A DNA stretch of 36,388 nucleotides from NCBI GenBank assembly GCA_024639825.1, contig JAHEGH010000005.1:56119-92506 (forward strand), given 5' to 3'. The stretch's first letter is position 1, and every line of letters starts with the position of its first letter. Positions 25,807 to 34,783 of this stretch are shown here, piece after piece. The notes under the pieces were generated by a model. It had not been told where the DNA came from. It searched no databases and was given only the letters and a program-made list of their open reading frames with translations. Made by a program: the position numbers and the translations under genes. This stretch comes from Gammaproteobacteria bacterium (lineage in GTDB: Bacteria; Pseudomonadota; Gammaproteobacteria; Steroidobacterales; Woeseiaceae).

Positions 25807-26592
25807 ATGCTGACATACCCCGACATCGATCCGATTATCTTCTCGATTGGCTTCGTCAAAATACGCTGGTACGGGCTGATGTACGTGATCGGCTTCCTGC
25901 TGGCCTGGTGGCTGGCGAAACTCCGCTGCAAGCGTGCGGACTCACCGGTCAATGCAGAGCAGGTCGACGACCTCATGTTCTACGGGATGCTTGGCGTGAT
26001 TCTCGGCGGGCGCATTGGCTATGCCGTGGTGTATGGCACCGACCAGTTGCTGTCGGATCCGCTGTACCTGGTCAAGATCACCGAGGGCGGGATGTCGTTC
26101 CACGGTGGTCTCGTGGGCGTGCTGACAGCGATGTGGCTGTATGGGCGCAGGCTCGGGCACACGTTGTGGCGCATGACTGATTTCGTCGCCCCCCTGGTGC
26201 CATTGGGTCTGGGTTTTGGGCGTATCGGTAATTTCATCAACGGCGAACTCTGGGGCAAGCCGACGGACGTGCCCTGGGCGTTCAATGTCAACGGCCAGGT
26301 GCTGCATCCCTCCATGCTTTATGAGGCGTTACTCGAGGGTTTTGTGCTGTTTGCGATCCTCTGGTGGTATTCGGCGAAGCCGCGTCCTTACATGGCCACG
26401 TCGGGCCTGTTTCTGCTGCTGTATGGGGTCTTTCGCTTCATCATTGAATTTTATCGGGTGCCGGACGCCCACCTCGGCTACCTGGCGCTCGATTGGGTGA
26501 CAATGGGCCAGATTCTGACCGTGCCGATGATTGCAGCGGGCGCTGTTATGATGTTCCTCGGCAATCGCTCGAACGAGGAGGCAAAGTCCTGA
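25807..26592 (+). CDS. lgt: Prolipoprotein diacylglyceryl transferase
   Basis: A 261-residue inner-membrane enzyme with about seven TM segments that moves diacylglycerol from phosphatidylglycerol to the lipobox cysteine of prolipoproteins. Family residues are present: [10 protein letters not shown] (H99), the Lgt signature [20 protein letters not shown] (139 onward, with R139), and [17 protein letters not shown] near the C-terminus. The start chosen is [15 protein letters not shown] (ATG 25807, GAGCAGG upstream), standard for Lgt. Its TGA is followed immediately by the thyA ATG, an lgt-thyA pairing seen in many proteobacteria. Confidence 0.96.
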   Translation: MLTYPDIDPIIFSIGFVKIRWYGLMYVIGFLLAWWLAKLRCKRADSPVNAEQVDDLMFYGMLGVILGGRIGYAVVYGTDQLLSDPLYLVKITEGGMSFHGGLVGVLTAMWLYGRRLGHTLWRMTDFVAPLVPLGLGFGRIGNFINGELWGKPTDVPWAFNVNGQVLHPSMLYEALLEGFVLFAILWWYSAKPRPYMATSGLFLLLYGVFRFIIEFYRVPDAHLGYLALDWVTMGQILTVPMIAAGAVMMFLGNRSNEEAKS

Positions 26593-27387
<795 letters not shown>

Positions 27388-27396
27388 GTCGTGGCC

Positions 27397-27882
27397 ATGA
27401 TCAGTCTTATCGTCGCCGTGTCCACCAACAACGCCATCGGTATACGCGGAGACCTGCCGTGGCGTCTATCCGACGACCTGAAACGCTTCAAGGCTGTAAC
27501 GATGGGCAAGCCGATCATCATGGGTCGCAAGACCTGGGACTCGATCGGTCGGCCGCTACCCGGCAGACAGAATATTGTCATTACGCGGCAGCCCGAGTTT
27601 TCAGCCGAGGGTTGTGACGTTGTCGCGTCCGTTGCTGAGGCCGTCGCGCTTGCTGGCGATGTCGACGAGGTCATGGTGATCGGCGGGAGCCAGATCTACG
27701 AACTCGCGCTGCCGTGGGCTGAACGCATTTACCTCACACGCGTGCACGCGCAGGTTGATGGCGATGCGTTCTTTCCGGAAGTTGATGAGTCGCAATGGAG
27801 GCTTATCAGCGAGGAACGGCAGGTGGCGGATGAGCGCAACGATTTCGACTACTCGTTCAGAATTTACGACAGGACGCAGTGA
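27397..27882 (+). CDS. folA: Dihydrofolate reductase
   Basis: A 161-residue NADPH-dependent enzyme that reduces dihydrofolate to tetrahydrofolate; the target class of trimethoprim. Motifs are MISLIVAVSTNNAIGIRGDLPW (in order), the active-site acid D27 in LSDDLKRFK, PIIMGRKTWDSIGRPLPGR and MVIGGSQIYELALP. I start it at ATG 27397, which aligns with the family's usual N-terminus; GTG 27391 in the same frame would add two residues. It follows thyA closely. The next gene begins at a GTG one base after the folA stop, so it is probably on the same transcript. Confidence 0.95.
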   Translation: MISLIVAVSTNNAIGIRGDLPWRLSDDLKRFKAVTMGKPIIMGRKTWDSIGRPLPGRQNIVITRQPEFSAEGCDVVASVAEAVALAGDVDEVMVIGGSQIYELALPWAERIYLTRVHAQVDGDAFFPEVDESQWRLISEERQVADERNDFDYSFRIYDRTQ

Positions 27883-27883
27883 C

Positions 27884-28660
27884 GTGGAGACCGGCAGAGT
27901 CTTGTTTGTCAGAGCCCTGCTTGCATCCTTGCTCATGTACTGCTGTATCCCTTCCTACGGGCAAGACGCCGACAAGCCGGACATTCAATACGGTCAGTTC
28001 GAGGTGTCGCGAACAGCGGCCCAGCTGGTTGACCTGGTCGGCTCTGCGAGCATGCTCGATGCGCTCGACGATGACGAAACAGTTAGCTGGCGACTGTATG
28101 TGCCCCAAACCTACGACTCGAGCAAGCCTGCCGGCTTGATGGTGTATATCAGTCCCACCTCCAGTGGCGAAATTCGTCGTGACTGGAAGTCCGTAGTCGA
28201 TGCAGAAAACCTGATCTGGATTGGGGCCAATCGGTCCGGCAACAAAACCCGAACAAACAAGCGCATATTGCTCGCAACGCTTGCGCCTTACCTTGCGTCT
28301 GACAGTTACGAGATAGACCCTGACAGGGTCTATTTGTCCGGGTTTTCAGGTGGGGGTAAGGCCGCCGGTATGGCGTCCGTTCATCTGGCCAGACTGTTCA
28401 AGGGCGCAATTTTTATTTGCGGTGCCGAATCGTGGTCGGATATCGAGCCCGAGCAGCTGTTAATAGCTGCGCCAAATCGTTATGTGTTCGTTACCGGTAG
28501 CCGGGACTTCAATAACACGCTGACCAGGCGGGTCCATCGAAAATTTGAACGCGCAGGCCTGGTCAACTCCAAGCTGATGGTCATCTCAGGAATGGAGCAC
28601 AGTACGCCCGATGCAGAGTACTTTCGGGAAGCGATACTCTATCTGGATCGACGTGAGTAG
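27884..28660 (+). CDS. Exported alpha/beta hydrolase
   Basis: A 258-residue protein with a probable Sec signal peptide (RVLFVRALLASLLMYCCIPSYG) if started at GTG 27884, one base after folA. The frame is open further upstream through folA, but that would bury the signal. An alpha/beta-hydrolase core is visible: strand LMVYISP, the nucleophile elbow GFSGGG with S155, and likely acid and base D208 (VTGSRDF) and H239 (GMEHSTPD). The layout resembles polyhydroxybutyrate-depolymerase-like or PlaB-type esterases, but the substrate cannot be named. The absence of a start with a good ribosome-binding site suggests translational coupling to folA. Confidence 0.75.
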   Translation: METGRVLFVRALLASLLMYCCIPSYGQDADKPDIQYGQFEVSRTAAQLVDLVGSASMLDALDDDETVSWRLYVPQTYDSSKPAGLMVYISPTSSGEIRRDWKSVVDAENLIWIGANRSGNKTRTNKRILLATLAPYLASDSYEIDPDRVYLSGFSGGGKAAGMASVHLARLFKGAIFICGAESWSDIEPEQLLIAAPNRYVFVTGSRDFNNTLTRRVHRKFERAGLVNSKLMVISGMEHSTPDAEYFREAILYLDRRE

Positions 28661-28708
28661 ATGCCAAAGACCTTCTGTTTCCACTGAAATGTCCTGTACT
28701 CTTAGCTC

Positions 28709-29101
28709 ATGAAAAACTGTAATTCATGCGGCAAGTGCTGTGAGGCGTGGGGCAATGGCGGTTTATCCGCCTCAGCAGAAGAAGTGGAACGTTGGGAAAC
28801 CTACCGACCCGATATCGCGCGCTATGTCCAGGATGGAAAGATCTGGATCGACCCGGCAACCGGCGACTATTTCGATCGTTGTCCCTGGCTGACGAAGTCC
28901 CCGGACGGCAAGAAATTCACCTGTGATATCTATGACGATCGTCCTGAAGACTGCCGGTATTATCCTGTCGAGATTGCGGACATGGTTCGTGACGACTGTG
29001 AAATGCTTGAGCAGCGTGATCTTGATAATTTAAGACGCGCTCAAAGAAAACTCGACGAAATTATGATCGACAGCCGGCCGCCGGCTGGCGAACAGCCCTG
29101 A
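28709..29101 (+). CDS. YkgJ-type cysteine cluster protein
   Basis: A 130-residue cytoplasmic protein with eight cysteines in the YkgJ/CxxCxxCC arrangement: C4, C7, C10, C11 (CNSCGKCC), C58 (DRCPWL), C72 (FTCDIYDDRPEDCRYYP, with C82) and C97. The family is thought to bind zinc or an iron-sulfur cluster; its function is unknown. It starts at an ATG 48 bases after the hydrolase gene, and no clear ribosome-binding site or promoter was seen. The dienelactone hydrolase gene follows 35 bases on. Confidence 0.85.
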   Translation: MKNCNSCGKCCEAWGNGGLSASAEEVERWETYRPDIARYVQDGKIWIDPATGDYFDRCPWLTKSPDGKKFTCDIYDDRPEDCRYYPVEIADMVRDDCEMLEQRDLDNLRRAQRKLDEIMIDSRPPAGEQP

Positions 29102-29136
29102 ACGCCTTGCAATAAGACGAGATGAGGACCGGTTCC

Positions 29137-30009
29137 ATGGACAAAAATAAAATCGACGACAGCATTTACGATCTCTATGACGAGTATTGCCATGGCCGTA
29201 TCAATCGCCGGCAGTTCTTTGAACGGGCGGCGTCGGTCGCCGTGACCGGCGTGGCTATGGCCAATGCCTTGCTGCCGAACTACGCGGAAGCTCAGGAAGT
29301 GTTGTTCACGGATGAGCGCATCAAAGCCACCTGGGTAGACTATGCATCAGAAGGCGGGATCAGTGGCAAGATGCGCGGCTACCTTGTTCAGCCGCAGGGC
29401 GAGGGCCCTTTTCCCGCTGTGCTGGTCATGCACGAGAATCGCGGTCTCAACCCCTACATTCAGGACGTTGCACGCCGAGCCGCCGTCGCCGGTTTCCTTG
29501 CGCTGGCGCCCGATGGCCTGTCCCCCATCGGCGGCTATCCCGGCAACGATGACGATGGTCGAGCTATGCAGCGCTCACTGGACCCGGAGAAGCTGAGTCA
29601 GGACATGGTGAACAGTGCCCGTTTCGTGAAGTCCCATGAGCTGTCAAACGGCAAACTCGGCGCTACCGGATTTTGCTGGGGCGGTGGCATGACGAATTTC
29701 CTCGCAACGGAACTGGGCGAGGAACTGAGCGCCGGTGCTCCGTTCTATGGGCGTGCCGCGGACACGGACCAGGTTGGCAATATCGAGGCGGCCCTGCTGG
29801 TTCACTATGCCGAAGACGATCCACGCGTTAATGCCATGCGGGCGGATTTTGAAGCCGCGCTAAAGGAGCATGGCAAGCGCTACGAAATGCATATCTATCC
29901 GGGTACGCGACATGGGTTCCATAATTATTCGACTCCACGCTACGACCAGGAGGCGGCGAAACTAGCCTGGGATCGGACCATCGCGTTCTTTGACGAACAC
30001 CTGAGATAA
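29137..30009 (+). CDS. Dienelactone hydrolase family protein with Tat-type signal
   Basis: A 290-residue alpha/beta hydrolase. I favour ATG 29137 (MDKNKIDDSIYDLYDEY), which has GAGG 8-9 bases upstream; ATG 29122 adds five residues. The N-terminus carries a twin-arginine motif NRRQFF (R24, R25) followed by a hydrophobic stretch AASVAVTGVAMANALL and a possible AEA cut site, so export by Tat is likely. The catalytic residues of the dienelactone hydrolase family are present: C180 in GFCWGGG, an Asp in HYAEDDPR (227 or 228) and H259 in TRHGFHNY, plus E100 in MHENRG. Substrate unknown. Confidence 0.87.
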   Translation: MDKNKIDDSIYDLYDEYCHGRINRRQFFERAASVAVTGVAMANALLPNYAEAQEVLFTDERIKATWVDYASEGGISGKMRGYLVQPQGEGPFPAVLVMHENRGLNPYIQDVARRAAVAGFLALAPDGLSPIGGYPGNDDDGRAMQRSLDPEKLSQDMVNSARFVKSHELSNGKLGATGFCWGGGMTNFLATELGEELSAGAPFYGRAADTDQVGNIEAALLVHYAEDDPRVNAMRADFEAALKEHGKRYEMHIYPGTRHGFHNYSTPRYDQEAAKLAWDRTIAFFDEHLR

Positions 30010-30026
30010 GCGGTTATTGCCGGTTC

Positions 30027-30851
30027 ATGAAGGAGTCTGCGAACCGTATCGAGCATCATGTGCAGGTTGAATCGACTGGCGAGACCGCGGTCGATCTCCT
30101 GCAGCGCGCGAGCAGCCTGTCAAAAGGGCGCGTCAAGTCGGCCATGTCCAAGGGTGCGGTCTGGCTGACGCGTGGCAAAACCACGCAGCGCCTGCGCCGT
30201 GCAACACGCAAGCTGCAGTCGGGTGACGAGTTGCACCTCTATTACGATGAGAGCGTCCTCGCGGAGGTGCCGGCCGAGCCGAAACTCATTGCGGACGCGG
30301 GCGACTACTCCGTCTGGAACAAGCCCTATGGCCTGCGCTCGCAGGGTTCAAAGTGGGGCGATCATTGCACGGTCACGCGCTGGGTTGAACAGCATCTGCG
30401 CCCGGAGCGTTCCGCGTTTGTCGTACACCGGCTCGACCGGGCAGCCAACGGCCTGATCCTGGTTGCTCATTCCAAGCGCACTGCGGCTGCATTGTCGGAG
30501 ATATTCACACGTCGCAAGATTGAGAAGCGCTACCAGGCATGGGTTAGCGGAGACTTTTCCCGGCAGCCGTATCCTCTTCGAGTAGACGAGCCACTCGATG
30601 GCAAGAGCGCGATCAGCGAGTTCTCGTTCATGCAAATCGATGCTGGTCGGTCGTTGGTTGACGTGCGCATTGCGACCGGTCGCAAGCACCAGATTCGTCG
30701 GCATCTTGCGGGACTGGGGTATCCGGTTATCGGCGACCGCCTCTACGGTACCGGTGAGCAGGATGGGGTCGACCTGCAACTGACCGCGTACCTGCTGGCG
30801 TTTCGTTGTCCCGTGGCTGGCGAAAAGGTCGAGTATCGATTGCCGGAGTAG
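30027..30851 (+). CDS. RluA-family RNA pseudouridine synthase
   Basis: A 274-residue enzyme that isomerises uridine in rRNA or tRNA. An S4-like RNA-binding N-terminus (about 20-75) is followed by the catalytic domain with VWNKPYGLRSQG and the HRLD motif (134-137, catalytic D137), then KRYQAWVSG and the ATGRKHQIRRHLAGLGYPVIGD region. The residues after HRLD read RAANGL where most RluA members have xxTSGL. Which site it modifies cannot be told. It follows the dienelactone hydrolase gene by 17 bases. Confidence 0.85.
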   Translation: MKESANRIEHHVQVESTGETAVDLLQRASSLSKGRVKSAMSKGAVWLTRGKTTQRLRRATRKLQSGDELHLYYDESVLAEVPAEPKLIADAGDYSVWNKPYGLRSQGSKWGDHCTVTRWVEQHLRPERSAFVVHRLDRAANGLILVAHSKRTAAALSEIFTRRKIEKRYQAWVSGDFSRQPYPLRVDEPLDGKSAISEFSFMQIDAGRSLVDVRIATGRKHQIRRHLAGLGYPVIGDRLYGTGEQDGVDLQLTAYLLAFRCPVAGEKVEYRLPE

Positions 30852-30858
30852 TCACGCT

Positions 30859-30864
30859 ACAATG
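30859..30864 (+). promoter_or_regulatory. Candidate -10 box (TACAAT) upstream of eda
   Basis: TACAAT matches the -10 consensus at five of six positions and lies 61 bases before the eda GTG start, just after the pseudouridine synthase stop codon. No good -35 hexamer is found at 16-18 bases, so this is a weak call. Confidence 0.25.
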
Positions 30865-30925
30865 ATTTGACCATGCAAGGTGCAACGTTCCAAAGATGGA
30901 GCTTGTCAATCAGGGAGTAATTTTC

Positions 30926-31576
30926 GTGTCCATCGATATCAACACCACGCTGCGTGCGGCACCTGTCGTACCGCTCGTACAGGCGGACGACCCGGCCGTC
31001 GCCGTACAGATTTCCAGGGCCCTGGCTGCCGGCGGACTGACTGTCGCAGAAGTCGTACTGCGGACCGACCGGGCACTCGAGTGCCTGCAGGCCGTAGCGG
31101 AGGAGGTTCCGGAAATGGTAGCCGGTGCCGGCACGGTTCTCACAGCAGATCAGGCCAACGCTGCAGTCGATGCAGGCGCAAAATTTATTGTTTCGCCCGG
31201 ACTCGATGAGGGTGTTGTCGCCACGGCCAAAGAACGTGGTGTTCCGATCTATCCGGGAATCGTGACCCCCGGCGAGTTGCAGCACGCGCATAATCTCGGT
31301 CTCGATGTGGTGAAGTTTTTCCCCGCTTCACTGGCTGGCGGTGTGCCAATGTTGAAAGCGCTGTCGAGCGTCTTCAGGCACATGCGGTTCATGCCGACAG
31401 GCGGCGTTTCTCCCGGCAACCTCGCCGAATATCTCGCGGTGCCTGCTGTGCTCGCTTGTGGCGGCAGCTGGCTGACGCCCGCCGCAGCGATTGCCGCCGG
31501 TGACTACGAGCAGATCACAAAGCTCGCGAGAGAAGCGCTGGCGATCGCGACTGATGGCGGCAAAGCATCCGGATGA
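30926..31576 (+). CDS. eda: 2-keto-3-deoxy-6-phosphogluconate (KDPG) aldolase
   Basis: A 216-residue class I aldolase that splits KDPG to pyruvate and glyceraldehyde 3-phosphate in the Entner-Doudoroff pathway. The Schiff-base lysine is K130 in DVVKFFPAS. Other family blocks are VPLVQADDP, AEVVLRT (E42), AGAGTVL, FIVSPG, PIYPGIVTPGE, RFMPTGGVSP and ACGGSWL. The GTG at 30926 is preferred because AGGGAG (30912-30917) lies 8 bases upstream; the frame also has an ATG at 30896, which would add ten non-conserved residues. The Entner-Doudoroff dehydratase gene (edd) is not in the window. Confidence 0.93.
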   Translation: MSIDINTTLRAAPVVPLVQADDPAVAVQISRALAAGGLTVAEVVLRTDRALECLQAVAEEVPEMVAGAGTVLTADQANAAVDAGAKFIVSPGLDEGVVATAKERGVPIYPGIVTPGELQHAHNLGLDVVKFFPASLAGGVPMLKALSSVFRHMRFMPTGGVSPGNLAEYLAVPAVLACGGSWLTPAAAIAAGDYEQITKLAREALAIATDGGKASG

Positions 31577-31602
31577 GAACAGCGCCAGCAATAATATTTT
31601 GT

Positions 31603-32760
31603 TCAGCTGGCCCGTTTAAGCCTGTGTCTCGAGTACCAAAACGCCGGTAAGTAACACGCAAAAATGCCGGCAATAAGATAGGGCATCGACTCGTTGCCGA
31701 GCAGGTCCATTCCGGCACCGACGACCAGCGGTCCGATCATCGTACCTGCGCCCCACATGCCCGTGTAGAGGACACTTGCCGCGGCCAGCTCCGCGCCACG
31801 AAAACGCTGCCCCAGCAAGATCACACCGAGGGCGTAGATCATTCCTTCTATGCCACCCAGGCTAAACGCAAATACCGGTCCGGCAACCGGACTGCCGATC
31901 ATTTCCGGCATCGCCACGAATCCGACCATCGTCAGCAGTACGCAAGCGAGTAGCAGCCGGGTACGGGACATGTGATCGGCCAGCCAGCCGAGCGGCATCT
32001 GCAGAAACACGCCGCCCAGTGCAAAGGTAGTGAGCAAAGACAAGCTGCGCGCTTCGCCCAAACCTATGTGAATGCCAAAAAGCGGGAAGAATGCGATAAA
32101 GGCTTCGACCGCTGCCGCATAGGTCAGATTGAGCAACATGATGTGCGGTACGATCCGAAATACGCGCATCAGCCCAATGGCATCATCGTCGCTCGCATCC
32201 GGATCCTTGCCGCGCAACCAGAACAGCGGCACGCTTGCCAGCGCGACGAGCCCCGCGGTCACCGCAAAAGGCAAAAGGCCATTCGTCCCGGTGATGACGA
32301 GTACGAGGGGGCCGAGTGCAAAACCGGCGGCGCCGGCCGATCCGTACACGCCGATAATGCGGCCGCGCCAGTTATCACCGGCCAGCTCGTTGATAACGAT
32401 TTCGCTCGCCGACCACAGTATGGCTGCAGCTGCGCCGAGCATGAAGCGCATTGGAAACCATGCGTAGACGTTCTGGACCATGCCGAGGGCGATCAGCATT
32501 GCTGCGGCAAGTACGGTCGCTGCCTGCATCGCACGCGCTGCGCCCAGTTGCTGAATTATGCGCGACGCAAACGGCGCAATGACCACGCCAGCGCAGGCCT
32601 GCGCAACGATGCTCAGTCCGATAACGGTCTTGCTGATCCCCTGTGCATCCAGAACGAGCGATAGCAGCGGTAACGTCAATCCGTATACAAGATTGACGAT
32701 AACCATCGATGCGATAACGGCGACCAGGCCGCGATGTCGGTAGGCGTTGGTGCGGGGCAT
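31603..32760 (-). CDS. MFS transporter
   Basis: A 385-residue protein with about twelve hydrophobic helices and major-facilitator features: an N-terminal AVIASMVIVNLVYGLTLPLL helix, LGAARAM and MRFMLGAAAAI motifs in the first half, a charged central loop (LRGKDPDASDDDAIG) and LGWLADHMSRTRLLLAC in the second half (the motif A position). It resembles the YcaD/CsbX-type small MFS families. Substrate unknown. It is divergent from the NSS symporter with 54 bases between start codons and convergent with eda. Confidence 0.87.
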   Translation of the reverse strand: MPRTNAYRHRGLVAVIASMVIVNLVYGLTLPLLSLVLDAQGISKTVIGLSIVAQACAGVVIAPFASRIIQQLGAARAMQAATVLAAAMLIALGMVQNVYAWFPMRFMLGAAAAILWSASEIVINELAGDNWRGRIIGVYGSAGAAGFALGPLVLVITGTNGLLPFAVTAGLVALASVPLFWLRGKDPDASDDDAIGLMRVFRIVPHIMLLNLTYAAAVEAFIAFFPLFGIHIGLGEARSLSLLTTFALGGVFLQMPLGWLADHMSRTRLLLACVLLTMVGFVAMPEMIGSPVAGPVFAFSLGGIEGMIYALGVILLGQRFRGAELAAASVLYTGMWGAGTMIGPLVVGAGMDLLGNESMPYLIAGIFACYLPAFWYSRHRLKRAS

Positions 32761-32814
32761 AGGTAAGATGTTAACCCGAACGCCGCACCTCAGTGGTGGA
32801 GAAGAGACCAGTCA

Positions 32815-34191
32815 ATGGGCTATGCAGTTTCACATGAACAATGGTCGTCAAGGCGGGGCTTCCTGCTCGCCGCGATCGGTTTCTCCGTGGGTCTCGGGAA
32901 TATCTGGCGCTTTCCCTATGTAGTTGGTGAGAACGGTGGCAGCGCGTTTGTGATCATCTACCTGCTATGTGCCTTCGCCATTGGCTTGCCGCTACTGGTA
33001 ACCGAGTTAGCGATCGGTCGCCTGGGACGCAGCGATCCTGCCGGTAGTTATCGTGCAGTCGCCAGGCAGAGTGGACGATCAACGGCGTGGGGAGCAGTGG
33101 GCACACTCGCCATCATCTGCGTGTTTGTCGTCCTGTCGTTCTACACGGTCTTATCGGGCTGGACGTTCGACTATTTCCTGCGCGCGATCACCGGGGAGTT
33201 CAAAGGTCTCGACGCGGCGGTGTCGACGGAGATGTTCACTGGACTCATGAACAATCCGTGGAGGCTGCTGTTCTGGCACACCGTTGTGAACCTGCTGATC
33301 ATCGTCGTCATCCGGCGCGGCGTGCAGAATGGTGTGGAACGTGCCGCGAAGATCCTGATGCCGATTCTGCTGGGCGCGATTGTCATCATGGTCGTGTACA
33401 GCGCGATTGCCGGGGATTTCGGAGCGGCTGCAGAATTTCTTTTGCAGCCCGATTTCAGCAAAGTGACGCCCCAGACTGTCATGATCGCCATCGGGCAGGC
33501 ATTCTTCTCGGTCGGTGTGGCCATGGCCACCATGATTACGTTCGGGTCCTACCTGCCGGAGCGCGTGTCTATCCCGGGATCTGCGGTGATCATTATTCTC
33601 GCCGATACAGGCGTCGCCCTGCTGGCCGGCTTCGTTATCTTCCCGCTGGTGTTCCAGTTCGGTTTGGCGCCGTCGGAAGGGGCAGGGCTGGTCTTCCAGA
33701 CCTTACCGCTGGCTTTTGGGCAAATGGCGGGCGGGCAGATTTTCGGTGCCGTGTTTTTCCTGCTTCTGATTGTCGCGGCACTGTCTTCATGCCTGGGCGG
33801 CGCGGAAGCGGCAGTGTCATGGGTCGACGAACGATGGAATGTTCCGCGTGAGCGCGGCATCCTGTACTTTGTTGGGACCATCTGGCTCATCGGCATTGCC
33901 ACGATCATGTCACTGGGTGAGTGGTCGGATTTCTATCCGCTGAGTATCGTGCCTGCATTGGCTGAAGAGACTATCTTCGATCTGCTTGAATGGTTTGCGG
34001 CGAATATATTGTTGTTGACTGGCGCAGCATTAACGTCGATTTTCTTTGGCTGGCTGATACCGAAGAAGACGAAGCTTGAGGGGTTCGGGGTAGGTGATGC
34101 TGCGTTCTATGCCTACGCCAACACCATGATGCGTTACGTGATACCACCGGTTCTCGTCGTCGCACTGGTTCTTGGCTTACTGGAGCACTAG
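32815..34191 (+). CDS. Neurotransmitter:sodium symporter (NSS/SNF) family transporter
   Basis: A 458-residue membrane protein with about eleven or twelve helices. The first helix shows the NSS signature, GFSVGLGNIWRFPYVVGENG, with the unwound GLGN stretch that binds sodium and substrate in LeuT and MhsT. Also present are AFFSVGVAMATMITFGSYLP in the middle and SSCLGGAEAAVSWVDE in helix 8, the Na2-site region. It most likely takes up an amino acid with sodium. An imperfect GGAGAAGAG lies upstream of ATG 32815. The hypothetical gene after it starts 3 bases beyond its stop. Confidence 0.92.
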   Translation: MGYAVSHEQWSSRRGFLLAAIGFSVGLGNIWRFPYVVGENGGSAFVIIYLLCAFAIGLPLLVTELAIGRLGRSDPAGSYRAVARQSGRSTAWGAVGTLAIICVFVVLSFYTVLSGWTFDYFLRAITGEFKGLDAAVSTEMFTGLMNNPWRLLFWHTVVNLLIIVVIRRGVQNGVERAAKILMPILLGAIVIMVVYSAIAGDFGAAAEFLLQPDFSKVTPQTVMIAIGQAFFSVGVAMATMITFGSYLPERVSIPGSAVIIILADTGVALLAGFVIFPLVFQFGLAPSEGAGLVFQTLPLAFGQMAGGQIFGAVFFLLLIVAALSSCLGGAEAAVSWVDERWNVPRERGILYFVGTIWLIGIATIMSLGEWSDFYPLSIVPALAEETIFDLLEWFAANILLLTGAALTSIFFGWLIPKKTKLEGFGVGDAAFYAYANTMMRYVIPPVLVVALVLGLLEH

Positions 34192-34194
34192 GGA

Positions 34195-34758
34195 ATGGCA
34201 AGTGCCGAAAAACTTCTGCATGAAGCGCAGTTCGCGTTCCAGAGCATTTCGTTTGGTGAGTCTCCAGCGAACAAGCGGAACGCATCTCGCGCCAAGTCCT
34301 TGAGCCTCAGGATTATTCGCAAGCACCCAGCCAGCATGGAGGCCAGCGAGGCGCACGCGATACTGCGGCGTCTTGGTGAGGAAGCGTACTCATCGAAGAT
34401 GAGTGCCCAGCATCAGCACCAGCCTCAAAGTGTGCATCACAGCAAGCCGCGGCCACTCTCCCGACCGGTTAGCAGTACTGACATGCGAAATCCAACAGCT
34501 GTCGGCAGCGGCATGGAAACCCTCAATTGGAGTGGCCTGCTGGAGCTGGTATTTGCAATGCCAAGAATCGTGCTTGGCGCGCTCTTTCTGGCCGGCGTCT
34601 TTCTCTTCGGGTTATTCGGACCGTTCATTTTCGTCCCGTTGATTCTATTCGTCCTGTTTACCGGGCCCTTCAGGCAAACCATGAAGCAGGAACAGCGCGA
34701 TCAGATGAATGCGTTCATCGTAAAGGTCAATGATTACATCGTAGAGCGGCGTGGATAA
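34195..34758 (+). CDS. Uncharacterised protein with two C-terminal TM helices
   Basis: A 187-residue protein that I do not recognise. Residues about 1-65 are a helical, charged region (KLLHEAQFAFQSISFG, AKSLSLRIIRKHP, EASEAHAILRRLGEEA) that looks like a small tetratricopeptide or J-like helical bundle. A polar linker rich in His and Gln follows (SAQHQHQPQSVHHSKPRP). Two close hydrophobic helices lie at about 118-160 (LVFAMPRIVLGALFLAGVF and FGPFIFVPLILFVLF), then a short basic tail. It begins 3 bases after the NSS symporter stop, so the two are probably co-transcribed. Confidence 0.6.
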   Translation: MASAEKLLHEAQFAFQSISFGESPANKRNASRAKSLSLRIIRKHPASMEASEAHAILRRLGEEAYSSKMSAQHQHQPQSVHHSKPRPLSRPVSSTDMRNPTAVGSGMETLNWSGLLELVFAMPRIVLGALFLAGVFLFGLFGPFIFVPLILFVLFTGPFRQTMKQEQRDQMNAFIVKVNDYIVERRG

Positions 34759-34783
34759 GGTGGATCTTCAGGATAGCTGTTAA

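Noticed and set aside
31577..31615. Possible terminator between eda and the MFS gene (GCCAGC...GCTGGC)
   Set aside because: The stem is only 6 bp with a 15-base loop and no T-run after it, so it is not supported as a terminator.
31972..32664. Plus-strand frame of 230 residues opposite the MFS transporter
   Set aside because: It is rich in Arg, Cys and Gln as expected when a membrane gene is read backwards; no ribosome-binding site.
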